Shown one piece after another: positions 45,343 to 53,812 of a stretch of 64,000 nucleotides of DNA (positions within the stretch are counted from its first letter, which is position 1; the number at the start of each line of letters is the position of its first letter). The notes beneath the pieces were generated by a model, which saw only the letters and a list, made by a program, of their open reading frames with translations, ran no database searches and had not been told where the DNA came from. The DNA is taken from the NCBI GenBank assembly GCA_039819785.1, contig JBCBRH010000011.1, forward strand, positions 50,054 to 114,053, read 5' to 3'. Source of the stretch: JBCBRD01 sp039819785 (GTDB lineage: Bacteria > Pseudomonadota > Alphaproteobacteria > Rhizobiales > Hyphomicrobiaceae). The translations under genes were made by a program, and so were the position numbers.

Positions 45343-45669
45343 GACCGGAGGCTGAGTGGGGCGTGGCGCTGAAAGCATTGCGCTTGAACTATCCTGCACT
45401 GTTAAATCGATCCGCCTTGGCCGTGACGTCCCGCCATCAGAAAGTTGGCACCCTGCTCCGTTGGGCTTCGAACCGGGATACCAATCGCTCTCCCGGCCGG
45501 GCGGGTGCCACATCGTCAACGCCAAACGGGTTTACGCCAATCGCCGATCCACACAACCATGGACCGCACTGGCGTCCCAATCCGTCCCCACCATCAACAG
45601 GCGGAACGCGGTCACACGGGTTTTGCCTGGCGGATCAAGCGGAATAGAAGCAACGAAGGCACGCACCTC
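45343..45669. other. Intergenic region upstream of hdaA
   Basis: About 327 bases. The hdaA frame is open through part of it, but the encoded part (rich in Pro/Ser/Arg) is not conserved. No separate gene seen. Confidence 0.35.
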
Positions 45670-46860
45670 CTAACTTCGCTCATCCACCGGTTGACTCACT
45701 TCGCCCGTGTAAACGGCGCTATCGAGATAAGCCCTGAGCGCGAAGCGGACAATCACGGCGACGGCCGCCGCAAGCGGGATCGCAACCAAGACCCCGACGA
45801 TACCGAACAGGTAGCTGAACGCGATTAAAGCGAAAATCACCCAAACGGGATGCAACCCCACCCGCGATCCAACAATCTGCGGGCTCAGAAAACTGGAATC
45901 GAGCACCTGCCCAGCCATGAAAACGCCCAGCACCAGCATGATAGGCCAGACATCCGGCCAGAACTGCACCACCGCCAGCGTGGTCGCGACAATCGTTCCC
46001 AGCATCCATCCAACAAATGGCACGAAGGACCCCACACCCGTCGCAAGCCCGATCAGCATGCCGTAGTTCAGCCCAACCGCTGAAAGCCCGATGGCGTAGG
46101 ACACCCCAAGGATGACGCACACCGTCCCTTGCCCGCGGATAAACGCCCCAACGGCACCATTGATGTCATGTGCCAGAACCCGAAGCGGGCCGGCATGCTG
46201 CCGCGGCAAATACGAATCAAGTTGGCGCAGCATCGGCTTCCAGTCGACCAGGATGTAGAACACCACAAGCGGCGTGATCAGCATCAAGGTCAGGAGGTTG
46301 AACAGCGCCTTACCCTGCGTCCACAAAGACTGCGCCGCCCACGATGCCATCGAATCCCAATTGGTATTCAGCGCCTCAAAGGCATCCTGAACCGCCTTTT
46401 CTGCCTGTGGTGCGCCTGACCCCAGACGCTCCCGCGCCAGGTTCTCCATCAACACCTTGAGTTCCTGCATCTGGCCCGGCAGCGCTACCGCCATATCCCG
46501 TGCCTGCGTCACGAGAATGGGCACCAGATACACCAGCGCCAGCACGAGCAAGACCATCAACACAGCAACAATCAGAGCAGATCCAAGCCCACGTGGGATG
46601 TGGTTGCGTTCAAGAAAATCAGCCAGCGGGTTCAGGCAATAGGCCAATACGATGCCGATCACGAACGGCAGTAGGACTTCTTTCAAAAGTCCGATCAGCA
46701 AGATAAGACCGATCGCAGCAATCAGCCAGAACGCCGCTTGCCTTTCCGCACCCAGGCCGGCGACTTTTCCTAAAGCCGTGGGCTGACCCAATGGCCCAGG
46801 CGCCGTGGGCGCAGGCTCCGCCCGCGCGCCCTCCGCTTGATCACTCTCACCACTTTGCAT
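45670..46860 (-). CDS. AI-2E family permease (PerM-like)
   Basis: 396 residues with about eight membrane helices. Recognised blocks are LPFVIGIVLAYCLNPLADFL near residue 65, a large middle soluble part, then GFxxGQGTV-like GAFIRGQGTVCVILGVSYAI and the family motif LIGLATGVGSFVPFVG, and DSSFLSPQIVGSRVGLHPVW. AI-2E family members export small molecules, but specificity is poorly known. It is next to hdaA and DUF2066, as in many alphaproteobacteria. Confidence 0.92.
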   Translation of the reverse strand: MQSGESDQAEGARAEPAPTAPGPLGQPTALGKVAGLGAERQAAFWLIAAIGLILLIGLLKEVLLPFVIGIVLAYCLNPLADFLERNHIPRGLGSALIVAVLMVLLVLALVYLVPILVTQARDMAVALPGQMQELKVLMENLARERLGSGAPQAEKAVQDAFEALNTNWDSMASWAAQSLWTQGKALFNLLTLMLITPLVVFYILVDWKPMLRQLDSYLPRQHAGPLRVLAHDINGAVGAFIRGQGTVCVILGVSYAIGLSAVGLNYGMLIGLATGVGSFVPFVGWMLGTIVATTLAVVQFWPDVWPIMLVLGVFMAGQVLDSSFLSPQIVGSRVGLHPVWVIFALIAFSYLFGIVGVLVAIPLAAAVAVIVRFALRAYLDSAVYTGEVSQPVDERS

Positions 46861-47092
46861 GTCGTCCTGTCCCCCCGGAGCAATACCATCGCATGCGCGA
46901 AACCGTCCAAAGCCAGCCGTTGTGGCGACAAGCGCCTGCTTCAGCTGACTTCCGAAACTAGCGCCCTTCGATCAAACCACCAAATGATCCGCATCACCCC
47001 ACATCGCACAACTCTTGAAGCATCCAAGGGTGAGCGCACGGAGATGACGTCCGGATCGTTGATCTGCCGGAGACAAAACCAAGCAAATTGGG

Positions 47093-48256
47093 TCAGAACG
47101 ACTTCTGCAAAACCCAGCGTTGCCCCGCCGGAGTCAGCGAAAACCCCTGCTGGGCCAGTACCCCTCGCAGGCGCGCACCGCCGCCAGGATAGTTGAACGC
47201 GATGTCTGCGCTGCGAGCGCTGACACCTTCCGTCCGGAAATCCGAAATCCCGGGAAGTGCCCTCAACTGGCCTTCGATATCGTACCACTGCGCCGGTGAC
47301 CCGAAGTAGACCTCAATGGAAACCGGTTCATTGGGCCCGGTCCCGCCACCCACGGAGCCCTTGGACCTGACAGCCTTCCAGCGCCCTTCCAGGATGCCCT
47401 GCGAGACAGCCGCAGCGTAATCCTGGGCATAGGCCACGTCCCCATCAAGGACGGGGTAACTCCGCTTGAGGTAGACGGCTCCGACAGCGTCACGACCCGA
47501 CAAGACCACATGCAGCTTTCCCGCTGCCCGGTCGTACTGGGATATGGCCGCGATGGTCTGGGACGACCCATACTTTGCCGAAAAATCCTGGGCCGCGCGG
47601 GTATCGCGCTCACGAAGCCGGGTGATCACGTCCGCGCCGATCGCAGGTCGCAGCGCCGCAACGCGCAACGGCGCGACAGAGTTCGCCAGATCGAGGCTTT
47701 TCCAGGTGTCCCCCCAGGACCCCAGATCAGGCTTAGGCGTTGCTCGAACACCATTAGCCCCTTGGCCACCGCCGGCTTGCAACGTGATCGGAACCAGAAT
47801 GGCGGGTTCAGCCTGCGTATCAACGAATGGGACACCCACGGACCGAAGATGTTTGCGCAGCGTCTCAGCCGAAAACGTAAAGTCCATCGTTGCAATATAT
47901 TCCGTCGACGAATTGCGCTCGGACTTAACAGACATCCCCTCGATAAAGCGCGATGCCGCCATTTCTGGCAGCGCCCGCAATCGCGCATAGGCAGTGACCG
48001 GCACAATCCGCTTGAGAACCGAACGCAGAGCCGCATCCTGCCCTTCCTTCAGCGCAATCCGCTTCGCTGTAACGGCATCCTGTGCGGTTGCGAAAACAGG
48101 ATAGTTCGAAACGGTGAAAGCGCGGTCCGGGTTGGCTTGCGCGAGGGCAACGGAAGGTCCCCACACCAAGGCCAATAACAAACAAGCCAGAAGGCCGAAC
48201 AGGGCCATCACGTGTCGATTTCGGGCGAAGGTATGGATGGTTGGATTATGCACCAT
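47093..48256 (-). CDS. DUF2066 exported protein
   Basis: 387 residues. A signal peptide (hydrophobic segment LFGLLACLLLALVWG, cleavage near ALAQA) precedes the DUF2066 region with ITAKRIALKEGQDAALRSVL-like and FIEGMSVKSERNSSTEYIAT blocks. The family is periplasmic and of unknown role. It lies 232 bases upstream of the AI-2E permease and is divergent from purM, the usual alphaproteobacterial arrangement. Confidence 0.9.
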   Translation of the reverse strand: MVHNPTIHTFARNRHVMALFGLLACLLLALVWGPSVALAQANPDRAFTVSNYPVFATAQDAVTAKRIALKEGQDAALRSVLKRIVPVTAYARLRALPEMAASRFIEGMSVKSERNSSTEYIATMDFTFSAETLRKHLRSVGVPFVDTQAEPAILVPITLQAGGGQGANGVRATPKPDLGSWGDTWKSLDLANSVAPLRVAALRPAIGADVITRLRERDTRAAQDFSAKYGSSQTIAAISQYDRAAGKLHVVLSGRDAVGAVYLKRSYPVLDGDVAYAQDYAAAVSQGILEGRWKAVRSKGSVGGGTGPNEPVSIEVYFGSPAQWYDIEGQLRALPGISDFRTEGVSARSADIAFNYPGGGARLRGVLAQQGFSLTPAGQRWVLQKSF

Positions 48257-48433
48257 GTCGGATTCGGCCCCTGATTAGCTTAACGTTGGTTCCACCGCCC
48301 TTCTCCGATAACGGCCGCGTCGAAGTTAAGCAACACACACACCAAAGCTGAACACCAAGCATTCACGTCGACTGGGAAACCTGCTAAAGCGGCGCTCCCC
48401 ATTCACGACCGTTTGGACCTCCAAATCACGCTC

Positions 48434-49657
48434 ATGACCAACTCCGATCACGATACCCAGCCGCCTCAGGACACGATACAAACTCCCGTAACCTATCGCG
48501 ACGCTGGCGTAGATATCGATGCTGGAAACGCACTCGTCGAAGCCATCAAGCCGTTGACGCGTGCCACCAAACGCCCCGGTGCCGAAGGTGCTATTGGCGG
48601 GTTCGGCGGCGTCTTCGACCTCATGAGCACAGGCTACAACGACCCGCTCCTTGTCGCAGCAACCGACGGTGTTGGAACCAAACTTCGCGTGGCCACAGCG
48701 TCCGGACAGCATCACACAATCGGGATCGACCTCGTTGCCATGTGCGTCAACGATTTGATCGTCCAGGGCGCAGAACCGCTCTTTTTCCTCGACTATTTCG
48801 CAACGGGCGCATTGGACGTGCACACCGCCAAGGATGTTGTCGCTGGCATTGCAGATGGCTGCATGGAAGCAGGATGCGCGCTCATCGGCGGTGAAACCGC
48901 GGAGATGCCCGGCATGTACGCAGCGGGCGACTACGATTTGGCAGGCTTCACGGTCGGCGCGGTCGAACGCGAAAATCTTTTGCCGAAATCCGATGCACTT
49001 GCCGCCGGGGATGTCTTGATCGGTCTGCCATCCAGCGGCATCCACTCCAACGGGTATTCGCTTGTTCGCAAACTGATCGAAAACGCCAATCTGGACTGGA
49101 CGGCACCTGCGCCCTGGCGCCCCGGCCTCACCGTGGCCGAAGCATTGCTGATACCCACACGCATTTACGTGAAACCACTGCTTACGCTGTTGAGCAAGAC
49201 GCGCGACGAGAATGAAACAGTCAGCAGCCCCATAAAGGCCATGGCCCATATCACCGGCGGCGGCCTTACCGAGAACATTCCCCGTGTGTTGTCGGACCAC
49301 CTCTCGGCCGAAATTAACCTCAGCGCGTGGGAACTACCTCCAGTATTCGACTGGTGCGCCACAAACGGCAATCTCGACGAAACTGAAATGCTCAGCACGT
49401 TCAACTGCGGCGTCGGTATGGTTCTCTGCGTTTCAGCGAACCATGCAGATAATATCATCGCAACGCTGAAGGACATTGGCGAAGACAGCTTCAAAATCGG
49501 GTCGCTGGTTGAAACCGATGCCACGACGCCAGCAGAAAGTGGATTGGCAACCACACCGCCAGACTCCCCACAGGCAGACACCTTGCAACGAGACACCCCG
49601 CAAGCTGTGGCACCTCGCCGGGTGAGCTATTCCGGACAACTGTTCAATCGCGGATGA
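48434..49657 (+). CDS. purM: Phosphoribosylformylglycinamidine cyclo-ligase
   Basis: 407 residues from the ATG at 48434. AIR synthase makes 5-aminoimidazole ribotide in purine synthesis. Motifs: TYRDAGVDIDAGNALVEAIK, GFGGVFDL, ATDGVGTKLRVA, GEPLF-like GAEPLFFLDYFATG, GGETAEMPGMY and HITGGGLTENIPRVL. The last 45 residues are a Thr/Pro/Asp-rich tail (ATTPAESGLATTPPDSPQAD) beyond the usual 350-residue family end. Stop and the next start overlap as ATGA, so it is coupled with purN. Confidence 0.96.
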   Translation: MTNSDHDTQPPQDTIQTPVTYRDAGVDIDAGNALVEAIKPLTRATKRPGAEGAIGGFGGVFDLMSTGYNDPLLVAATDGVGTKLRVATASGQHHTIGIDLVAMCVNDLIVQGAEPLFFLDYFATGALDVHTAKDVVAGIADGCMEAGCALIGGETAEMPGMYAAGDYDLAGFTVGAVERENLLPKSDALAAGDVLIGLPSSGIHSNGYSLVRKLIENANLDWTAPAPWRPGLTVAEALLIPTRIYVKPLLTLLSKTRDENETVSSPIKAMAHITGGGLTENIPRVLSDHLSAEINLSAWELPPVFDWCATNGNLDETEMLSTFNCGVGMVLCVSANHADNIIATLKDIGEDSFKIGSLVETDATTPAESGLATTPPDSPQADTLQRDTPQAVAPRRVSYSGQLFNRG

Positions 49658-50358
49658 CCAAGAACAGCTCATCAACGCCCACGGCGCGCAAACGCGTCGT
49701 CGTATTGATCTCAGGGCGCGGGTCAAACATGCGGTCTCTGGTGGAGGCCTCCAAAGCTCCGGATTACGCAGCTAAGGTCGTCGGCGTAATCTCGAACCGG
49801 CCAGAGGCTGAAGGTCTGTCATGGGCCAGCCAACACGGCATTCCCAGCAAGGCGATTGACCACAAGGCCTTTGCGACGCGCGAAGCATTCGACGCCAAGC
49901 TGAATGAAGCTCTGTCGGATATGACCCCGGATATTATCGCTTGCGCCGGGTTCATGCGCCTGATGACGCCGGACCTCGTGAATGCCTGGGCTGGCCGGAT
50001 GATCAACATCCACCCATCGCTATTGCCGATGTTCAAAGGCTTAAACACCCACCAGCGCGCCATTGATGCCGGCGTGCGCATCGCCGGCTGCACCGTTCAT
50101 CTGGTCAGTGAGGATGTGGATGGCGGACCCATACTGGGCCAGGCCGCGGTCGCTGTCCGGTCTGATGACACCGCCGATAGTCTGGCCGCACGCATCCTTA
50201 CCGTCGAGCATCAGCTTTATCCAAAGGTTTTACACCTTTTTGCTTCAGGTCAGATAAAGCTCAACGACAATCAATCGGTCAGTTTCAAAGAAAACCTCGA
50301 CAACAACTTCGGAATATCAAATCAATTCAATGCATTGATTGTCCCGCCCTTAAGTTAA
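49654..50358 (+). CDS. purN: Phosphoribosylglycinamide formyltransferase
   Basis: 234 residues. GAR transformylase, 10-formyl-THF dependent. Motifs are VVVLISGRGSNMRSLVE near residue 14, ACAGFMRLMTP, the catalytic NIHPSLLPMFKGLNTHQRAI (Asn-His) and GCTVHLVSEDVDGGPILGQA (Asp). It overlaps purM by four bases. The C-terminal 25 residues after the last helix are longer than in most relatives. Confidence 0.96.
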   Translation: MTKNSSSTPTARKRVVVLISGRGSNMRSLVEASKAPDYAAKVVGVISNRPEAEGLSWASQHGIPSKAIDHKAFATREAFDAKLNEALSDMTPDIIACAGFMRLMTPDLVNAWAGRMINIHPSLLPMFKGLNTHQRAIDAGVRIAGCTVHLVSEDVDGGPILGQAAVAVRSDDTADSLAARILTVEHQLYPKVLHLFASGQIKLNDNQSVSFKENLDNNFGISNQFNALIVPPLS

Positions 50359-50724
50359 TACGTCATTGCATACGCGCCATAGTGAAGCGGACCCTGGCCG
50401 GTTCGTGGACATGGCCCCCGCCAGAATGGTATCTGCCGCGTTAATGCGGAGGGCTATGGCGGTGTTTTATTCACCGATTCAAAAGCGTTAGCCTAAATGT
50501 GTTTTAAGGCATTATGAGCTTTAACGGTGTAGACTGCGCTGTTGTAGGCAATCTGAATGTGTCTCGCGGGACACTGCAAGCCTTCGCTAAGACCTATAAG
50601 CTGCAGCGCACCAGTCGACAGTACCCAGGAGCGTTAACGGCTAGACTTTGTGGGCCGTATAAAATCCATGAATTTCGGTCGCGCGACAGCAAAGCCGGTG
50701 GAACGATTTGAAAGCTTCTACACG
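50359..50724. other. Intergenic region upstream of the cytochrome P450
   Basis: About 365 bases; no gene supported. A frame from 50514 is short, with no ribosome binding site. GCCGTATAAAAT near 50652-50663 might be a -10 for the P450 gene. Confidence 0.35.
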
Positions 50725-52083
50725 ATGAGCAATCTTGAAACGCATGCCAATCAGCTCGGTGATGAGAGCAGTATTTGGTTCAAGCTCACACCGCTATTGA
50801 AAGACCCGACAAACCCGATGCGGGTCTTGTTGCAGATGGCACAGCGTTATGGACCAGTCATTCCGGTTAACATGGCAAACCAGCGTCTGGTGCTGGTCAC
50901 GGAGCCTGACGGCTTCAAACATGTGCTCGTGAAGAATTCCGACAACTACGTGAAATACTTCGACGGTCTGAAACCCATTTTCGGCAAGTCGATGATCACG
51001 AACGACGGCGCACTGTGGCAAAAAATCAGAACGCCGCAGCAGCCGGCCTTCCACCCCGACGCATTCTCAGAGTACGTGCCATACTTCAACATGGCCATCC
51101 AATCGAAGATGGAGCGATGGGCTGAGCTGGCAAAGTCTGAAGAAACCGTCGAGATGGTCGAACAGACCTGGACGCTGGCCGCCGACATGATCTGCAAGGC
51201 CCTTTTCGACCGTGACATGCCCTTCAACCCTCACACGGTTTTCAAATACGTCAAAACCTATACCGACGTCATGCACCACAAGGAGATTCGCCTCAAACGG
51301 CAGGCTGGCGAACTCTTCGAAATGGGTGACGATGACGCTGCAAAGGCCATGGAAGCCTGGTGGTCCGTACCCCCTGCCGTCATGGGCGCCGACCCGCGCG
51401 AACAGCGCGAGCGGACACTTCTGACCATGATTGAAGATGCCGTCGCAGACCCTGACGTTCCCGAATTCGACCATCAGCAAGCCGTCGATGAGATCAAGCA
51501 ATACCTCTGGGCTGGCACTGAAACGACCGCGCTGACCTTGGCATGGGCGCTCTACCTGGTGTCCAAACATCCAGAAGCCGCCGAGCGCATCCGCCGCGAA
51601 AGCGAAACCGTCGTTGGCGACCGCGAACCAACTGCCGCCGATTATTCAGCGCTCGCCTACACCCGCGCTGTGATCCAGGAAACGATGCGGATTTACCCGC
51701 CCATCTGGGGCTTGATTCGCACCGCCGTGGCCGATGATGAGATCTCAGGAAAACAGATCAAGGCGGGCGACCGCGTCGTCATGTTCAGCTATGGCGCACA
51801 TCACAACCCGGAATTCTGGGAAGAGCCATCAGAGTTCCGGCCAGAGCGTTGGCTGGATGGCGCAGCCAAAAAACGCGTGAAGTATTCGTACATGCCGTTC
51901 GGTGCAGGGAAACGATCCTGCCCCGGCGGTGCCATGAGCCAGGTTGAAAACACGTTGGCGCTGTCGACGTTGCTGCGGCGGTTCCGCCCGGAGTATGTCG
52001 GGCTTGAACCCCCAGGCATCAACGCAACCGTCACGTTAACCCCGCGCGGCGGCCTCCTGTTCAAGATCCGCGAACTGAGCTGA
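50725..52083 (+). CDS. Cytochrome P450
   Basis: 452 residues. The I-helix oxygen-activation motif YLWAGTETTALTLAWAL, the K-helix ETMRIYPP (ExxR), the PERW segment (FRPERWLDG), and the heme loop FGAGKRSCPGG with the cysteine near residue 399 are all present. It is a soluble bacterial P450; redox partner and substrate are not in view. The domain begins near TPLLKDPTNPMRVLLQMAQR; ATGs at 50668 and 50650 upstream are alternative starts. It is alone. Confidence 0.95.
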   Translation: MSNLETHANQLGDESSIWFKLTPLLKDPTNPMRVLLQMAQRYGPVIPVNMANQRLVLVTEPDGFKHVLVKNSDNYVKYFDGLKPIFGKSMITNDGALWQKIRTPQQPAFHPDAFSEYVPYFNMAIQSKMERWAELAKSEETVEMVEQTWTLAADMICKALFDRDMPFNPHTVFKYVKTYTDVMHHKEIRLKRQAGELFEMGDDDAAKAMEAWWSVPPAVMGADPREQRERTLLTMIEDAVADPDVPEFDHQQAVDEIKQYLWAGTETTALTLAWALYLVSKHPEAAERIRRESETVVGDREPTAADYSALAYTRAVIQETMRIYPPIWGLIRTAVADDEISGKQIKAGDRVVMFSYGAHHNPEFWEEPSEFRPERWLDGAAKKRVKYSYMPFGAGKRSCPGGAMSQVENTLALSTLLRRFRPEYVGLEPPGINATVTLTPRGGLLFKIRELS

Positions 52084-52107
52084 ACCCGATTTAGTGGGTT
52101 TGCATAA

Positions 52108-52156
52108 AACGAAGTTGGTAGGCCGGTGTTAGGCCGACCTCAGCGCGGTTTTTTCT
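52108..52156 (+). terminator. Possible terminator after the P450 gene
   Basis: Stem GGTAGGCC/GGCCGACC (one mismatch) at about 52118-52140 is followed nine bases later by GGTTTTTTC. The gap between stem and T-run makes it uncertain. Confidence 0.35.
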
Positions 52157-52679
52157 AAGGCTTGATGTCATAGCTCAGTTTGATGATGTCTTGTGGATAG
52201 GTCGTAATTCCGTCGAAGGCGAGCGTACGTGGCATGTTCAGCCCGCCCATCACGGATAGCCCTTGGCCCACGAGAACGGGTACAACGCACATCTCGATTC
52301 GCTCGACAACGCCTTCGAGAAACGCGGACTGCAACATCATCGCACCGCCCACGACCCAGACATCCTTTTCACCTGCCGCGATCTCGGCAGCCGCAATGGC
52401 ATCACGCACACCGCTGCGCACAAAGCTGCATCTGGCGGGCAGTTTCGTCTCGAGGATCGACGAAACGATAAATGCGTGTTTCTCGCCATAAGGCCACTCA
52501 CCGAATGCGTACAGGAACTCGAACGCACGCCGTCCCAGCACCACGGCGCCGATGTCGTCCAAAAACCCACTGTCTTGAAAGATCGTTGCCTCGTAAGGCT
52601 GCAACCAGGACGTGTCGCCATCAGCGTCAGCAACACAACCGTCCAGGCTGACACCGCAGTAAATCCGCACGGCGGCCAT
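52155..52679 (-). CDS. Dihydrofolate reductase-fold protein (RibD C-terminal type)
   Basis: 174 residues. DHFR-like fold: RIYCGVSLDGCVADADGDTS at the N-terminus, GAVVLGRRAFEF, and VWVVGGAMMLQSAFLEG. The length and pattern match the stand-alone RibD-C/YyaP family, which likely uses NADPH but has no defined substrate. GAGGGG lies eight bases before the ATG at 52679; the open frame continues 30 codons upstream without conservation. Confidence 0.88.
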   Translation of the reverse strand: MAAVRIYCGVSLDGCVADADGDTSWLQPYEATIFQDSGFLDDIGAVVLGRRAFEFLYAFGEWPYGEKHAFIVSSILETKLPARCSFVRSGVRDAIAAAEIAAGEKDVWVVGGAMMLQSAFLEGVVERIEMCVVPVLVGQGLSVMGGLNMPRTLAFDGITTYPQDIIKLSYDIKP

Positions 52680-52869
52680 CTTGGGCCCCTCAAAAACACA
52701 CGCGCCTGCCCGTCGTGCCGATAGTCCACGGCAACGTTTCAGCGCATCCCCCATTTCCCCGGCCGACACCTAACGATGGTTAACCGGACAAATCAATCAA
52801 TTGATATTCGGAGAATTGTCATCGATCCCAAAGTCATCCGTCCTCAGAAGATAAGCGACGGACGACAAA

Positions 52870-52904
52870 GCCGCCGACGATCGGCGAGATCGAACATCGG
52901 CGGC
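52870..52904 (-). terminator. Possible terminator after ndk
   Basis: GCCGCCGA (52870-52877) pairs perfectly with TCGGCGGC (52897-52904); on the minus strand the stem is followed by TTTGTC. The T-run is weak. Confidence 0.4.
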
Positions 52905-52949
52905 GGAATGCAAAGTGCGAGGTTCTCAGACGTGCTGACGCACGCCGCA

Positions 52950-53372
52950 TCAGCCTACGATTTCGTCCAGACCGAAATTCATTGCGATCTCGCGAACTGC
53001 CGATTCCGGGCTATCTGAGCCATGCACCGAGTTCTCTGCTTTGGATACCGCAAACAGCTTGCGGATCGTTCCATCGGCAGCTTCAGCCGGGTCCGTTGCG
53101 CCCATGACTTCGCGGTATTTCGCGATGGCGTTTTCACCTTCAAGAACCTGCAGGACGATGGGCGCCGACGTCATGAACTCACAAAGCTCACCGTAAAACG
53201 GACGCGCAGCATGCTCCTCATAGAACTTCTGCGCCTGTGCCGGTGTCCAGCGGACACGCTTTTGTCCGACCACGCGTAGACCAGCTTTCTCGATGACCGC
53301 GTTGATGCTGCCGGTCAAATTCCGGTTGGTCGCGTCAGGCTTGATGATCGAAAACGTCCGTTCGATGCTCAT
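52950..53372 (-). CDS. ndk: Nucleoside diphosphate kinase
   Basis: 140 residues from the ATG at 53372, exactly the family size. MSIERTFSIIKPDATNRNLT at the start, FYGELCEFM, VMGATDP and the phosphohistidine in NSVHGSDSPESA near 117 are diagnostic. It transfers phosphate between nucleoside di- and triphosphates. The frame is open 57 codons upstream, with no conservation. Confidence 0.97.
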   Translation of the reverse strand: MSIERTFSIIKPDATNRNLTGSINAVIEKAGLRVVGQKRVRWTPAQAQKFYEEHAARPFYGELCEFMTSAPIVLQVLEGENAIAKYREVMGATDPAEAADGTIRKLFAVSKAENSVHGSDSPESAVREIAMNFGLDEIVG

Positions 53373-53812
53373 CTGTCTCATGTTCCATTGCGTTAGCACC
53401 GAAAGCGCAGGGCACATGTTGGCCCTCGAACCGCGTCGTCCCTCGGGGTTCGTCCATTTTCGGCTGGTGTTGTGGTGATAGTCCCGCGCGCCCGTCGAGC
53501 GCCAGGAGCAGGCCAAAGCTTGCGCTGGCTTATAACCTTGCACTCAACCCCGCTCAAGAGGCAGCCGTTCAAGTGCCAACAGCGGCTGTGACATAACGAG
53601 CAACGTCCGGCCCCATAACGTTTTACAGTGTTCAGGGCCGATGCCGGAACGTTGACGCGTCGGTCGAAACCGTTGATGACAACAGGCAAAGAACAAATCC
53701 AGTATCAACTTGATCTAAGGTGCGCCCTAAAAAAGGGCTGATTGCGCTTCAAATAGCAGTGGTGGGTGGTGAGGGATGTACTCTCGCTGAGAATTGGGCA
53801 GACGGACACAAT
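53373..53812. other. Intergenic region ndk / GYF-domain gene
   Basis: About 440 bases between divergent genes. No gene supported; it should hold both promoters. Confidence 0.35.

Noticed and set aside
48326..49300. 324-codon minus-strand frame
   Set aside because: Antisense to purM, whose motifs are complete; the translation has no family.
50514..50711. Plus-strand frame of 65 codons before the P450 gene
   Set aside because: No ribosome binding site and no domain.
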